Assembly: GCF_902167145.1 (NCBI RefSeq)
Contig: NC_050098.1
Coordinates: 14,900,501-14,964,500, forward strand
Reading direction: 5' to 3'
Length of the DNA stretch: 64,000 bases
Origin: Zea mays
Taxonomy: Eukaryota; Streptophyta; Magnoliopsida; Poales; Poaceae
The position numbers and the translations under genes were made by a program. Each line of letters opens with the position of its first letter. Position 1 is the first letter of the stretch. The notes under the pieces are model-generated. The model had not been told where the DNA came from, ran no database searches, and saw only the letters and a list, made by a program, of their open reading frames with translations. Positions 21,380 to 32,934 of this stretch are shown one piece after another.

Positions 21380-24239
21380 GAAGTTTATCACGTTGGTATG
21401 AGCCGTAGTGACCATCCAGTGACCACCGTAGTTCAGTCGCTATGCGATTGCCACGGTAGATCGCCGCCGTGACTCATGCCCCTCTCGGCCGCTAGCGCAA
21501 TTCGTCCAAATTAAACACCACCGCTCAAGCACACTATAAATTGAGCACACCGACGGGTCCGTAGGGTAATCAAACACTGATCCACCAAGTCGTGCCCCCA
21601 ATTACTCACCAGCAAGCCCCAATTTCGGTTTTCCCCCAATTCGGTCCGAAATCCCGCACCTTACAACCTCGTTGTGGCCATCCTACTCCAGGTCCGCTCA
21701 TGCCCACTGCTCTTTCGTTTCAGTGTCTTTGTGTGTCTCTGATGCTCCCCGACCCCGCTAATTAGGCTAGGACCCCTTAGATCGCCGGGAACACGTCGTG
21801 ATGTCCGTTGTGCCCGCTATCACCGTGGACAGGGTGATGTAGAACTCCAATCCAGCAATTAAGCGAGGGGAAACACTTGTTAAGGGCTAGATTAGGTCTC
21901 AACCGAATTAGAGCACCGGTAGTTGACTGATCCGGCCGGTATGAGCTCGTCGGAGCTTGCTTCTCCGCCGTGCGACATCGTGGACTTCGAGTTGTGAAGT
22001 AATAGAAGTGCGGGGGTGTTTTTACAAGTGTCAGTGAGACAGGGGAATAGTTGTGTGACCCTTTTTCAGTTATTCAAACCGATAGGGGCATTTCTGCAAA
22101 ACCACCATCGCGGGCGCGCGTGCGGCACATTTCGCCTGGACGTGGGCCGTATTGGGCCAGTTTCAGCCCAGAACTGTAGCACCTTTCTCTTTTTCTTTTT
22201 CTTCTAAACTTAGAGAATTCCTAGAAAATTACAGAAAAATGCTAAAAATACCAGACCAATTTTGCTAGGCTCCTAATTTTCTATAGTATTTAATAAAAAT
22301 AGCTTCATGATTTTTAGTTCCAATAGGGAATTATGGGGTATTTAAAATAGCCAAAACCCATACTTCTGGAATTTTAGAGAGTAGTTAATAATCCCAAAAT
22401 TCACCAAACTTTTTAGATAAGCTTTAAATATTATTTAGAAGCCTTGGGTAAAGTTTGGCATGATTTGGACCATGTTTGATACCTAGAACCCAAAACCCTA
22501 GTCCCCTGCTTTATGAACTTCACTATAGACTCCAAAAACCCTAGTTTCCCGGAGATCCGTGAAGGAAAATTATATTCAAGACATTAGATAATATACTTTT
22601 ATTATCTTTGCACTTCCATGAGCATTCATGATTATATATGGCTATATATAGAAAACGAGGAAGAGATAGAAGTTGAAGAAGCGAGGACTACACCACCACC
22701 TGAAGAACCTTAGGCAGGAAACTGCTTTTACTTTGACATCTGTGGAACAGAGCCTGATTCACCTATCACACAAGGCAAGCCCCGATGCATTTTCCACCTC
22801 CTTGCTATTTTGAAATCTCTCACTTGATGCATTAAGTGATAGGAGTTGTGTGCTAAACCAGTTGCTGCATTTCCTTCCTTGGATTTGATTACTTCTCCTT
22901 AATCCCTTGATTTACAAAAAGGTTTTTCTTATGCTTAGCGTTGCTCTAGAAAAACAAAATGTTTTGTTTTGACAAAAGATGATGCCTCAAGTGGGTGGGA
23001 TGTTTTCAAAAATAAAACTTGATGGTGGATCCATCATGGCCATGATGGGTTCAACATCGTAAAAGAGGTACCTCTGCCAGGTACCAAACTTTGGGTTTGA
23101 AATGATAAAGCTGAGACCGGGCGAGTGACTTGCACGAGAAGAGAGTCTCGGTGTAGTGTCTCCGTCTGAGTCGATTAAGGACCTTGTCGATGTAGGCTTG
23201 ATGATCGAGGACCCTTTAACTGGTCACATGCCTTATCATGGGTAAGCTTTGCCTTGGGCAGACTAATACCAGAATAAGATAACACACAATGGGAGTGGAG
23301 AGATGACGAGAGTAGTGTGTACCCTCCGTGGCAAGATGCTAGATGGTGGTGTATCTGTGCTCTCGGTTGGCGTGGACCTGATATGGTCTTAAGAACCTCG
23401 GTGGCGAGTTGACATATGCAAGGGTTAAGTGCTACATATGTCGTGTGATTGGAGATCCTCAGCTGAGTATAATCGATTCGGATTGTCGTAACTTCGTGGA
23501 CATGAAGACTTGGTCACTGCCCTACACGTAGCATTCTAGTGAATAAGAAGGGTTGAAAAGAAATTGGCTAGTATAGGTCAAGTGCTTGAACTAGGGTAGA
23601 AAGAACTCTAGAGCTCAGGTAATGACTTAACTTGCTAATAAAACTGGACTTTTAAGGACCCACTATTAGTAAGCATTTCTGCAAACAGAGTCTTTGATTA
23701 TTGATAAGCCATACCTTGATCCCTAAAGGCCAGCATATCCTTGAGAGTCTTTTATTTTGACGGGTAAGACTTGTGAAAGTACACTTCGTACTCAGTGCTT
23801 TGTCCCATGTTGTTTTAGGTGAAGAAGCAACAAATTTTTGTTGCTTCTGTTCCAAGGTGGTGCCTAAAGAAGAAAATCAAGACTGAAGCCGCGGGAGGAA
23901 GTGTCCTCCTTTAAGAAAAACATTTTACTGTTTATCGGGAGGGGTTTTTGCCTCCCAGGTTATGTAATAATATTACTCCTGCACTCCTATATTCGCTCTG
24001 GTCTGTAATAATACTACTTTATCTTACTTTAAAATAAAGTACGTTATTGTAACTGCTTCTGCATTCTCGTACCCTCGATGTATTGTAATGTCTGTGTGAC
24101 AGGTGAAACGCTCTCGGGCAAGGTAAAGAATACAGATACCGAATTTGTCAAGTGATCAGGGGCACCTGCAGGGTTGTATGAGGTCCGTTGGACAAGGACA
24201 ACTGTAGGTGGGCCTAATGACTTGGGAGGTTCTATCACA
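21380..24239 (-). repeat. Probable old LTR-retrotransposon remnant (Ty3-type LTR or leader)
   Basis: No intact gene. The right edge, read on the minus strand, starts TGTGATAGAACCTCCCAAG, a typical plant LTR start. The region 22190-22700 is rich in words such as CCTAGAAAATTACAGAAAAATGC that occur in Ty3-type LTR and untranslated regions of maize. Target duplications and the other LTR end were not found, so extent and class are uncertain. Confidence 0.4.
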
Positions 24240-25465
24240 AATTGCGCGCGTCCGATCGTGCGCGGGTTCTAGCTCGAGCGGATTTTTGCGTAAAATTTGA
24301 TCCAAAATAGCATAAATGGGTGTGAATTTTAGCATAAATCGTTGATCTGTTTCATAACGTATTACGACGTTTAAATCACACATGTTTAGCGTTAGTTTCC
24401 GTGCATGTCGTGTAGAAGTTTTTGAACGTAAAACGCATCGACTGGACCATTTATTATGTAACAACTCAAAAGGCAACGCATGGTTCGGATCTAAAAAAAT
24501 AAGAAACCTGTCATTTCATATCCGTGAACCCATAAATGATATACAAAAGACGATAATGAGTGACACAATGATGGTCAGGATATTAAAAAGATCCATCATT
24601 CATGTCGCACACATCAATCAAGAACGATGTCATAAATATAACAAAGATGGCAGATGCCATGCCATAAATCATGTCAATATATGTGCATGTTGAACCAATA
24701 ACAGAAAAACACAATTAAAAAACAAATCATTAGAACAATTGGCTTTTGCTATATCAGCCATTGTTGTGGAACTAAACTATATCTTAACTAGTAAATTATG
24801 TGTGCTCCGCGTTCTAGAAAACATTTAAGTGTGTTTAGTTTATAGATGGTCCACAAATAGTGGATGGTAGAAAGATATGACAGAGTCATTGCCATTTAAC
24901 ATGGAAGAAAAGCCCCATATGCATTCCATTCCCTGAAAGATTTCTAAAGATCTCATAGAAAGAAATAAGGCCGTGAATCCATAACACCACCCGGCTGTAT
25001 CCTTGGGCTTGTCTGCAGTGGGGAAAAATTGGAGCTAGTCATCTGCAAAAAAGCAAGACCATTCCGCAAATAGGATTGCTATTCCAACCTAAGAACCGAA
25101 AATTGTCATGGTGTCATGGATGAAGAATACAGTAGTACAAACATTATTACTATATGCATGATATAGCAACAAACAGTGTCGTCTAAATTGCAGTTATTTA
25201 ATTTGCCAGAGATCACTTCACTCAAATGCAAAATGTAGAGGTAGCAATGTATATGCGCACACGCATAATGGAGACAAGGTTGTAACTACAACTGTATTTT
25301 CACTATTTGTAATGCTAGTTGTAAATATTATAAATTGAAAGTAGCGCAAACCAATTATGATTCAGTTCTAATAAATAGATTGTAAAACTTGATGGCTTGA
25401 TATACTATTAAAATTAGAATAGGTAAGCGTAAATATTTCATTATGCCCTGGTTACTGAAAAGCAA
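24240..25465. repeat. Left arm of a long inverted repeat
   Basis: Nearly the whole segment reappears in reverse complement at 30262-31485, by eye more than 90% identical over long stretches. Examples are CATGCCATAAATCATG near 24657 and CATTTGAGTGAAGTGATCTC in the partner. The arm contains one copy of the roughly 150-bp unit that is repeated in the other arm. It begins at the edge of an LTR-like sequence and may be cut there. No gene is recognised in it. Confidence 0.9.
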
Positions 25466-25927
25466 CCGTTGGAAGACCAAATTACTATGTTGACAAAGAA
25501 AGCTTAAGGTATGGAGGATACAAATACTAATGTTAATATGTCCTTTATAATGTCAGGAAAAACAATAGTTCATTCTAGTAAACATGTAAGTTTACACTAC
25601 TTACTAGCATGCGTTTTCTTCCATGTTTATATTTTGCAGTGTCTTTGGTTGCTTCACTGTACATGCTACAGTAGCATTACTGCCACATGCTATAGTTGTC
25701 GTGTATCATAAAATTTGTTTGAAATGCATAAATCACAATAATCATATAAGACACTTGTTTAATGCACATTATGCCAAAATTTAAGCCCAATCATCTAGTG
25801 CAGGATCATATATTCTATCTAAACTAGCATAAAATGTTTTTGTGTAGTGCATAAAAAGTGATATTTTCCTCCTATGAGTTCACTGTGCAACCACATGAAT
25901 CTCTGATAAGACAAGCATGTAGTCTAC

Positions 25928-26264
25928 CTTTCCAAATGTAGCAATGGTGTTTCTTGCAAAATCTAAAGCATCAGTTCTCTCACAAATCCTATGGCTCATC
26001 CGAGCCATTTCAGCTATGCCTCCAGCATTATCATTGATAGGGCCATAGGCATCAATAGTAAGGCATATGGTAATGGTACTCAACATTCCAAGAGCAAAGA
26101 CAACACCACCATACATGGCAGAAAGGTTGAAGCTAAGGAAGACACTAAACACAATAATAAAAATTGGGATAATGACTGGTTTGTAACCCAAAGCAAGCCC
26201 AAAATGACATTAGTTGTAGCTCCAGTTCTGTAGGAATCAACAACATCTTGTACAGGGCTAGAAT
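25928..26264 (-). pseudogene. Vacuolar H+-pyrophosphatase (VPP/AVP1-type) exon fragment
   Basis: The minus strand encodes [21 protein letters not shown], then after a frameshift near 26195 [54 protein letters not shown], and [17 protein letters not shown]. This is the well conserved middle of the proton-pumping pyrophosphatase, which uses pyrophosphate to acidify the vacuole. Only about 110 of some 770 residues are present. The coding match stops exactly at ...ATFGKV with AAAG|GTAGAC, the position of an intron in the family, and intron-like sequence follows, so this is a genomic fragment. Several conserved residues are changed, for example R for G after EMA. It cannot be functional. Confidence 0.88.
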
Positions 26265-26599
26265 TTAAGTTAATGAGAATGTCAAATATGCAACAAACCA
26301 AAGCCTTATAAATATAAGCATCTCGGTTCGAGAAATGTATATCATAACTACAGCAGAGTTCCACTTAACAATCTTATACTAGAATTTGAGTTATGTCCAC
26401 ATATGAGCACATTATGTTTTCTAATTTTGTTTTCCAATTGGATGCTACTTTTAAAACTTCTACCTTTATTTTAACATTACAATATAATGTGATGGCTCTA
26501 TTTCAACTTTTTAGATTGCCTTGTACAAATAGAAATAGACAAAAAAAAGTGAGGAGACACTCATTTTGGATTTTCCCTCTAACAACGTAAAAGAGTTGC

Positions 26600-27395
26600 A
26601 TGTCATTTCATTTAATAAAAAATAGTACAAGGGGAGATCAAGAGGCCTCTCCAAGACCAAACCCCTTACCTTGCATTGTCATTTATTACAGAATTCTGGA
26701 GTTAATATGAACGAGTAATATTATATGAAAATTTTCTTTTATAATGATGAAAGACTGTACAAAGGGAACGACTTAATATAGTTTTAAAATTACTATGCCC
26801 TTTATTGACAATGTGCTCAGTTTTATAAAATTCAGATTTCTCGAAATCAACAGTGGCATCATACCTACTTGGAGAACCTCTTACTGAAGATTCCTACATG
26901 TTGGGCAAAACCATTTCCCCTTGAATCTCATTTTTGGTGTCAGACCCACAAATGTGTAATGGAACCATTCACCTCCTTTACGTTATAGCCTCAAGTTGAA
27001 ACAGTTAGCATCAACAAGATATGGGTTGCTCACACAAATGCATAATCTTGTAGTGCCTTTTGGATTTCATATAAAAAGTTGGACCTGATACAAAGAAATG
27101 TTGTGTTTTGGTCAGTGCAGTGCAAAGAACTGAAATACAAATTAATATGACACAGGGAACATTAACTTAAACAAATATGTTAAACACCATGTATTTTAGT
27201 TACTTCAGAAAAGAAATATTGACGTAGATGTACAAAGCCATATAGTGACATTAGTAGATTTGCTTAGATCTGATGAGTTCGCACCACCACGTATATATTT
27301 TCCTATCTCTTTTGGTGGTTGACTGGTCAATTTTTTTCTTAGGGCCCCTGTTCGAGAGATACATTCTAAACTCAGAGCAATATGGTAGATTGAAA
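26600..27395. other. Spacer between inverted arms; no gene recognised
   Basis: AT-rich sequence between the pyrophosphatase exon and a GC-rich exon-like block. Nothing could be assigned. Confidence 0.35.
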
Positions 27396-27399
27396 TACC

Positions 27400-27940
27400 T
27401 CAGCATGGATATAATAGCGGCGTCAAGGACACCATCGACAAGTTTCTGAAACGAGATGCAAGAAGAGTGCTGACCTGGGCCTTCTCATCTTGGAGTCCAA
27501 GATTCCCTTGGATGAGCAGTCCCCACCAGCAGTAGCCTCCCGAGCTCCGCACCTCATCCTGGCAGAGCTCTAGCTCACCCTTCTTGTTGACGACATCCTT
27601 CCTCTGGTGATCCAACAACGCCTCCAAGGAACTCATGGTCTGACCAGCCTTGGCACCGAAGGCAGACCTAGCGGCCATCACTCCGCCACCGCCGAAGCAA
27701 GACGCTGCGCGGTGCGCTCGATAAAGCTGGAGTCCATGGGGAAATGGCCAACACCCTATGGGAGGAAACCAGAGCCCGGCACCAAGGAGTCGCCGCCCCG
27801 CGCGGTCGACATGGCGCCGACGTCCGAGACCACCATAGCCTAGGAGGTGGACATCCACAGGCCGGTGGACACGACTTTGGGGGCGAGGGCGCTGCGCCGG
27901 CGCACTGCTGGGCGAGCACCGGGAGGGAGCGATAGGCTGG
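27400..27940 (-). pseudogene. GC-rich exon-like segment of unknown gene
   Basis: The minus strand holds a 152-residue frame ending in SSLEALLDHQRKDVVNKKGEL, a hydrophilic, helix-like stretch, followed by QDEKAQ and a possible GTCAGC donor near 27476. GC content rises sharply against the AT-rich surroundings, as at the first exon of a grass gene. It lies on the same strand as the pyrophosphatase exon downstream. I do not recognise the protein. It may be a second captured gene piece or an upstream exon of the same chimera. Confidence 0.35.
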
Positions 27941-28124
27941 CGACGGCTAGGTTTGGATTGGCGTGAGGGAACGAGGGTGGTTGGCGATCTAATGTGACCC
28001 TATGGGGTGAATGGGGCTAGCGCTCGGGCTCTTCCAGTTGGGCCTCCACCACGCACATGTTATGTTTGCTCAGCCAGACCGAAGGCACGACCACGGCTTC
28101 CCCTAGTTATTGGGAACCCAGGGC

Positions 28125-28128
<4 letters not shown>

Positions 28129-28217
<89 letters not shown>
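28129..28217. repeat. (TA)n microsatellite, about 44 units
   Basis: An uninterrupted TA run of almost 90 bp. The sequences on either side, CCCAGGGCTTCTAA and TTTGGAGCCCTGGG, are inverted relatives, so the run sits in the loop of a small palindrome. Confidence 0.98.
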
Positions 28218-28220
<3 letters not shown>

Positions 28221-28419
28221 GAGCCCTGGGCTCTGTCTAAGCGGAGAAAGCCATGGTCACAACACCTGGCTGCCTAACCACGTGTTCTAGGCGCACCACC
28301 CAATTGACTGTCAACAAAAGTTTACGCTTTATTATACACAAATTTACGCTTATTTAGTGAGTACTGATAGAAACCACCTCCATCTCCTGTGCCATCGTAT
28401 AAAACCAACCGCCTAACCA

Positions 28420-29545
28420 GCCTTCCATGACGGCTGATACTAGGGTTTTAGCGGCGGCAGTTCCGCGAGGCCAGGGCATCGAAACATTCACGACCGCGGT
28501 AGACGAGCATCCCCTAGTCGAGATCCATGGCGGATCGCCTTCTCTCCCTCTCTAACCTACGATTCAACGTATTCCGACGACCCGGTTACCCCATCCGACG
28601 ATCAGGTCATCGCTCTAGGTGCCTTCCCTACTTTCCCTTGTTTTCTTCCTTCCCCTCATCTTACATCCCATCACCTCACAAACCCTCGCCCGTCGCCTCT
28701 TCATCCTCAGATCTAGCTCCTCAGATCTGCCTGCCTTGCGGGCCCCGATCCTCATGGTGGCGGCCGACGATAGGGCTAGTGAAGCTAGGGCGCGGTGTTG
28801 CTGCAGCGCCACCACCAGGGAAATCACCAATTCAACGTGTGTGGGTGCACAGCGACGCGCCAGCAGGCGAGCACGCGCGGCGGAGGGGCGTGGGCGATCT
28901 AGCGCGCGATGGCGTGCGGGTGTGTAGGTGGCGCGACAGCGAGCGTGCGAGTTAGCGCACGACTGCTCAGGCGACATGGGGGCATGTGGGTGCAAGGCGG
29001 TGCGGCGATGTGCGGTATTGGGCTCTGATAAAGCTGGTGAGACCAATGAGGATTCACAGATATGGATGGAATCTTGTGTGACGAAAGAGAGTGCAGAGGA
29101 TGGAGACGAATTCAATAGAATGTGAGGCCTCGAATGGTTCCACCGTTACTTCTGAGGAAGGAGTGGATAGGACAGTGACTAGTTTGGATGACTCAGGATT
29201 CCGATGGCTCAACCACACAAGATTTTGATACCGATGTTAAGACCTTGTCAAGTGTTTCTAGTATAGAGAAGCAAGAAGGAGGATACAAAGCCCACGTCCC
29301 TCAACCGTTACATACGTGTTTTGTGCCAATTGTTGTAGGAAGTAGGTACTGCTTATCGATGTTGTTATATTTCATAGCACTTTGTCATGCTTACCCATTG
29401 GACCTCTGGAGTTCTGGCAGTAGTTCATCGAAAGTGTTCATTGTAACTTTCTGAAGTTCCTAACATGCAATCCACAAAAAACTAGGTGTAGAGTTAATCT
29501 ATCATGGGTAAAAATTCTTCTCTCAAGATATTTGAGGCCTTAAAA
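28420..29545 (+). other. GC-rich exon-like block and following sequence, unknown
   Basis: A plus-strand frame from ATG at 28527 (MADRLLSLSNLRFNVFRRP...) follows a leader with a TAGGGTTTTAGCGGCGGC start, as in the 5' end of a grass gene, and meets a possible intron donor near 28619 (CTAG|GTGCC). Other short frames near 29040-29200 are Ser/Glu-rich. No protein family was recognised, and it may be another captured gene end. Confidence 0.25.
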
Positions 29546-30261
29546 GAGAGTTTCATGTGGTTGCACAGTGAACTCATAGGAGTTAATCCACCTTTCTTGC
29601 TTTGTGAATTATTTGTTGTGGATGTAATTCCAATGGAAAATGTATATTATTGAGGTTAGCTAAAACTGCGTTCCAGTTCAATATCGCAGTTACTTCTGCT
29701 CTTGGGATTGAGCTGGCGTTTTGGTTATTTAGAGTGTAAATTTGACTCTTTTAGTTGCATTATAGGGAGCTGACATCATTTGTTCCAATTTAAGCATCTC
29801 TTGGAGCCAAAATAGTTCAGAAGGGTTTTCCATCTGTGTTATGTCATTGGTTCTCTTTACTTTGTGTTTTTATTGACCAAACCATGATTCATTCCTACTG
29901 TATTTATTTTACTATATCAGGCCACTGAACAATGCTTGTCCCATTGTATGCATTACTGTACATATAGAATAAGAATTGCAGTTACCACAACATATTTGTT
30001 TTAGTATTCAGTGTCCTTTGTCTAGTAAGCTTTGTCTCACAAATTAGACAAATTGGGGTTATCTACATGTACACTTTGTGTTTTGTTTTTGATCTAGTCA
30101 TGAATGTTCTACAGTAAGCAAAATATATGACTTGATCAACTATGTAAGGAGTTCATCAGTGATAATATAAGAAGGGAGGACCTACAATTCTAATGAAAAA
30201 GGTTTGATCATGAGTTTTATTTCATTACATATACAAATTGGGTGTCAAAGTTAATTCAGTA

Positions 30262-31485
30262 ACTAGGACATAATGAAATATTTACGCTTACCTATTCTAA
30301 TTTTAATAGTATATCAAGCCATCAAGTTTTTACAGTCTATTTATTAGAACTGAATCATAATTGGTTTGCACTACTTTCAATTTACAATATTTACAACTAG
30401 CATTACAAATAGTGAAAATGCAGTTGTAGTTACAACCTTGTCTCCATTATGTGTGCGCGCATATACATTGCTACCTCTACATTTTGCATTTGAGTGAAGT
30501 GATCTCTAGAAAATTAAATAACTGCAATTTATACGACATTGTTTATTGCTATATCATGCATATATTAATAATGTTTGTAATATTGTATTCTTCATCCATG
30601 ACACCATGACAATTTTCAGTTCATAGGTTGGAATAGCAATCTTATTTGAGGAATGGTCTTGATTTTTTGCTAATGACTAGCTCCGATTTTTTCCTACTGC
30701 AGACAAGCCTAAGGATACAGCCGGGTGGTGTTATGGATTCACGACCTTATTTCTTTCTGTGAGATCTTTAGAAATCTTTCAGGGAATGGAATGCATATGG
30801 GGCTTTTCTTCCATGTTAAATGGCAGTGGCTCTGTCATATCTTTCTACCATCCACTATTTGTGGACCCATTTATACACTAAACACACTTAAATGTTTTCT
30901 AGACCGCGGAGTGCGCACAATTTACTAGTTAAGATATAGTTTAGTTCCACAGCAATGGCCGATATAGCAGAAGCCAAGTGTTCTGATGATTTGTTTTTTC
31001 AATTGTGTTTTCTGTTATTGGTTCAGCATGCACATATATTAGCATGATTTATGGCATGGCATCTGCCATCTTTGTTATATTTATGACATCGTTCTTGATT
31101 GATGTGTGCGACATGAATGATGGATCTTTTTAGCATCCTGACAATCATTGTGTCATTCATTATCGTCTTTTGTATATCATTTATGGGTTCACGGATATGA
31201 AATGACAGGTTTCTTATTTTTTAATCTAAACCATGTGTTGCCTTTTGAGTTGTTACATAATAAATGATACAATCGATGCGTTTTAGGTTCAAAAATTTCA
31301 AAGCGACATGCATGGAAACTAACGCGAAACATGCGCGATTTAAACGTCATAATTCGTTACAAAACAGATCAACGATTTATGCTAAAATTCACACCTATTT
31401 ACGCTATTTTGGTTCACGTTTTACACAAAAATCTTCCTGAGCCAGAACCCGGGCACGCGCGGACGATCGGACACGCGTGATTTTT
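30262..31485. repeat. Right arm of the long inverted repeat
   Basis: Reverse-complement partner of 24240-25465. A further short match exists inward: CTCCTATGAGTTCACTG at the pyrophosphatase intron (about 25868) recurs inverted near 29580. In between, the arms differ (about 400 bp on the left and 680 bp on the right), so indels followed the duplication. A frame at 30707-30889 after a good acceptor (CTACTGCAG|) encodes DKPKDTAGWCYGFTTLFLSV, unrecognised. Confidence 0.9.
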
Positions 31486-31905
31486 ACGCTGTAATTTTTA
31501 GGCCTCATTCGTTGTTATGAAACAGATCTATGATTTACGATAAAATTTGTACCCATTTAAGCTGTTTTGGTTCACGTTTTACGCAGAAATTCGCTCAAAC
31601 CAGAACCCCCGCGATTTTTACGCCGTAATTTCTGGGGCCCATTCGTCGTTATGAAACAGATCTATGATTTACGCTAAAATTCGTACTCATTTACGCTGGT
31701 TTGGTTCACGTTTTATGCTAAAATCTGCTCGAGCCAGAACCCGCGCACGATCGGACGCGCGTGATTTTTACGACGAATTTTTTGGGCCTCATTCGTCGTT
31801 ATGAAACAGATATACGATTTATGCTAAAATTCGTTATCATTTACGCTGGTTTGGTTCACATTTTACGCTAAAATCTGCCTGAGCCAGAACCGTGCACGAT
31901 CGGAT
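31345..31905. repeat. Tandem array of about four 150-bp units at the outer end of the right arm
   Basis: Each unit contains GTTATGAAACAGATCTATG, TTTACGCTAAAATTCGTACC, TTTGGTTCACGTTTTACGC and GAGCCAGAACCCGCGCACGA. One unit lacks about 26 bp around CACGATCGGACGCGCG. The left arm has only a single unit, so the array expanded, or was lost, on one side. Confidence 0.85.
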
Positions 31906-32236
31906 GCACATCTACCTGCGGAGGTATACCTGGCATGGGCTTCCCGGTACTAAGCTCGCCCCTATATATATATATATATGTATATATATTTCTTATCTGC
32001 ATATTTGGTTGTCATACTTATACATTAATCATCAAAAGTTGAGCCACATACATCAGTATACACCTCAGATATGCGAGGCAAGAAACATCAGTTGCCATGC
32101 ATACAGTAACGATCGACGACCAATGTATAATGCATGTGTGTAATATATACACACACGCGGCACCACACGCTGAGGCCTGGTACCTGCACGCGCGTGCGAC
32201 ATTGACATTGCGCGCACATCGACCAGAGAGATATGA

Positions 32237-32461
32237 TCAGCCGCGACAGCCGGTGATCGGGTTGCAGCCGCGGGTGTAGTCGTTGGCGGGTTTCCCTGGG
32301 CGGGAGGCCTCGGGGCCCAGGTTCTTGTCGCAGTTGCCCAGTACCTTGCAGCTGATCAAATTGTCAAATGACACCATCCCCTCGGCGCTGATGGCCCCCT
32401 GCGGCCCTGTCGCTAACAGGAGGCACAGAACCACCGCCGCTACCAAGGCCAGCCTCGCCAT
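32237..32461 (-). CDS. Small secreted cysteine-rich peptide, RALF-like (copy 2)
   Basis: A 74-residue protein from the ATG at 32461: signal peptide LALVAAVVLCLLLA (residues 4-17), cysteines at 38, 44, 66 and 72, VSFDNL in place of the YISY-like motif, and the RALF-like end DYTRGCNPITGCRG. It is clearly the duplicate of the gene at 5951, including ATGPQ and the block SCKVLGNCDKN. The start used by copy 1 has become ACG here (about 32479), so I chose the next in-frame ATG, which keeps the signal peptide. A longer frame from 32524 (MQEEQD...) is possible and would put 21 hydrophilic residues ahead of the signal. The 3' flank matches copy 1 but lacks its MITE. The promoter block is shared. Confidence 0.78.
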   Translation of the reverse strand: MARLALVAAVVLCLLLATGPQGAISAEGMVSFDNLISCKVLGNCDKNLGPEASRPGKPANDYTRGCNPITGCRG

Positions 32462-32670
32462 GTTCGTCGCCTTCTTCGTACCTGCGTGTGGTGCTACGGT
32501 GGTGGTATCTTGCTCCTCTTGCAATTGATGGATCGAGGAGCAAGCTAGGGCAGTTTTTTGGTGGTGTAATGGTCGGCCAATGCGATGCGGGTTTTGTAGA
32601 GAGGCTGGTTGAACGTCTTAACATATTTGTGGTTGTGGATGAAAGCAGATGTAGATCCTGTATGCAGAAA

Positions 32671-32680
32671 CTATATTTAG
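32671..32680 (-). promoter_or_regulatory. Putative TATA box of peptide gene 2
   Basis: CTAAATATAG on the minus strand, in the same shared block as in copy 1. It lies about 210 bp before the chosen ATG and about 145 bp before the longer start. Confidence 0.45.
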
Positions 32681-32934
32681 AGAAACACACAACTCATGGT
32701 TTCTAATCTTGGTAGCAGGAGTTTCCCTCATTTTGGAATGGAGAAGGAGATCATGGCTCTTCCAAGGTTCGGGATGGGTTTTCTCTCTCTTTATGATAGA
32801 TTAGCTAATATTAGTATAATGTCCATGCATTGTAACGACACATAAATTATTTAACAAGATGTTAATGCAGAATATAGTTTCGATTGCAACAAAAGTTGTT
32901 CTTGTTCAGAGCATGTTTACATCTAGTATATTTA

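Noticed and set aside
28007..28290. Plus-strand frames rich in Ile-Tyr repeats
   Set aside because: They are translations of the TA microsatellite and have no coding value.
30707..30930. Frame DKPKDTAGWCYGF... as a C-terminal exon of the pyrophosphatase
   Set aside because: Only KDT-G fits the pyrophosphatase C terminus, and the rest does not align.
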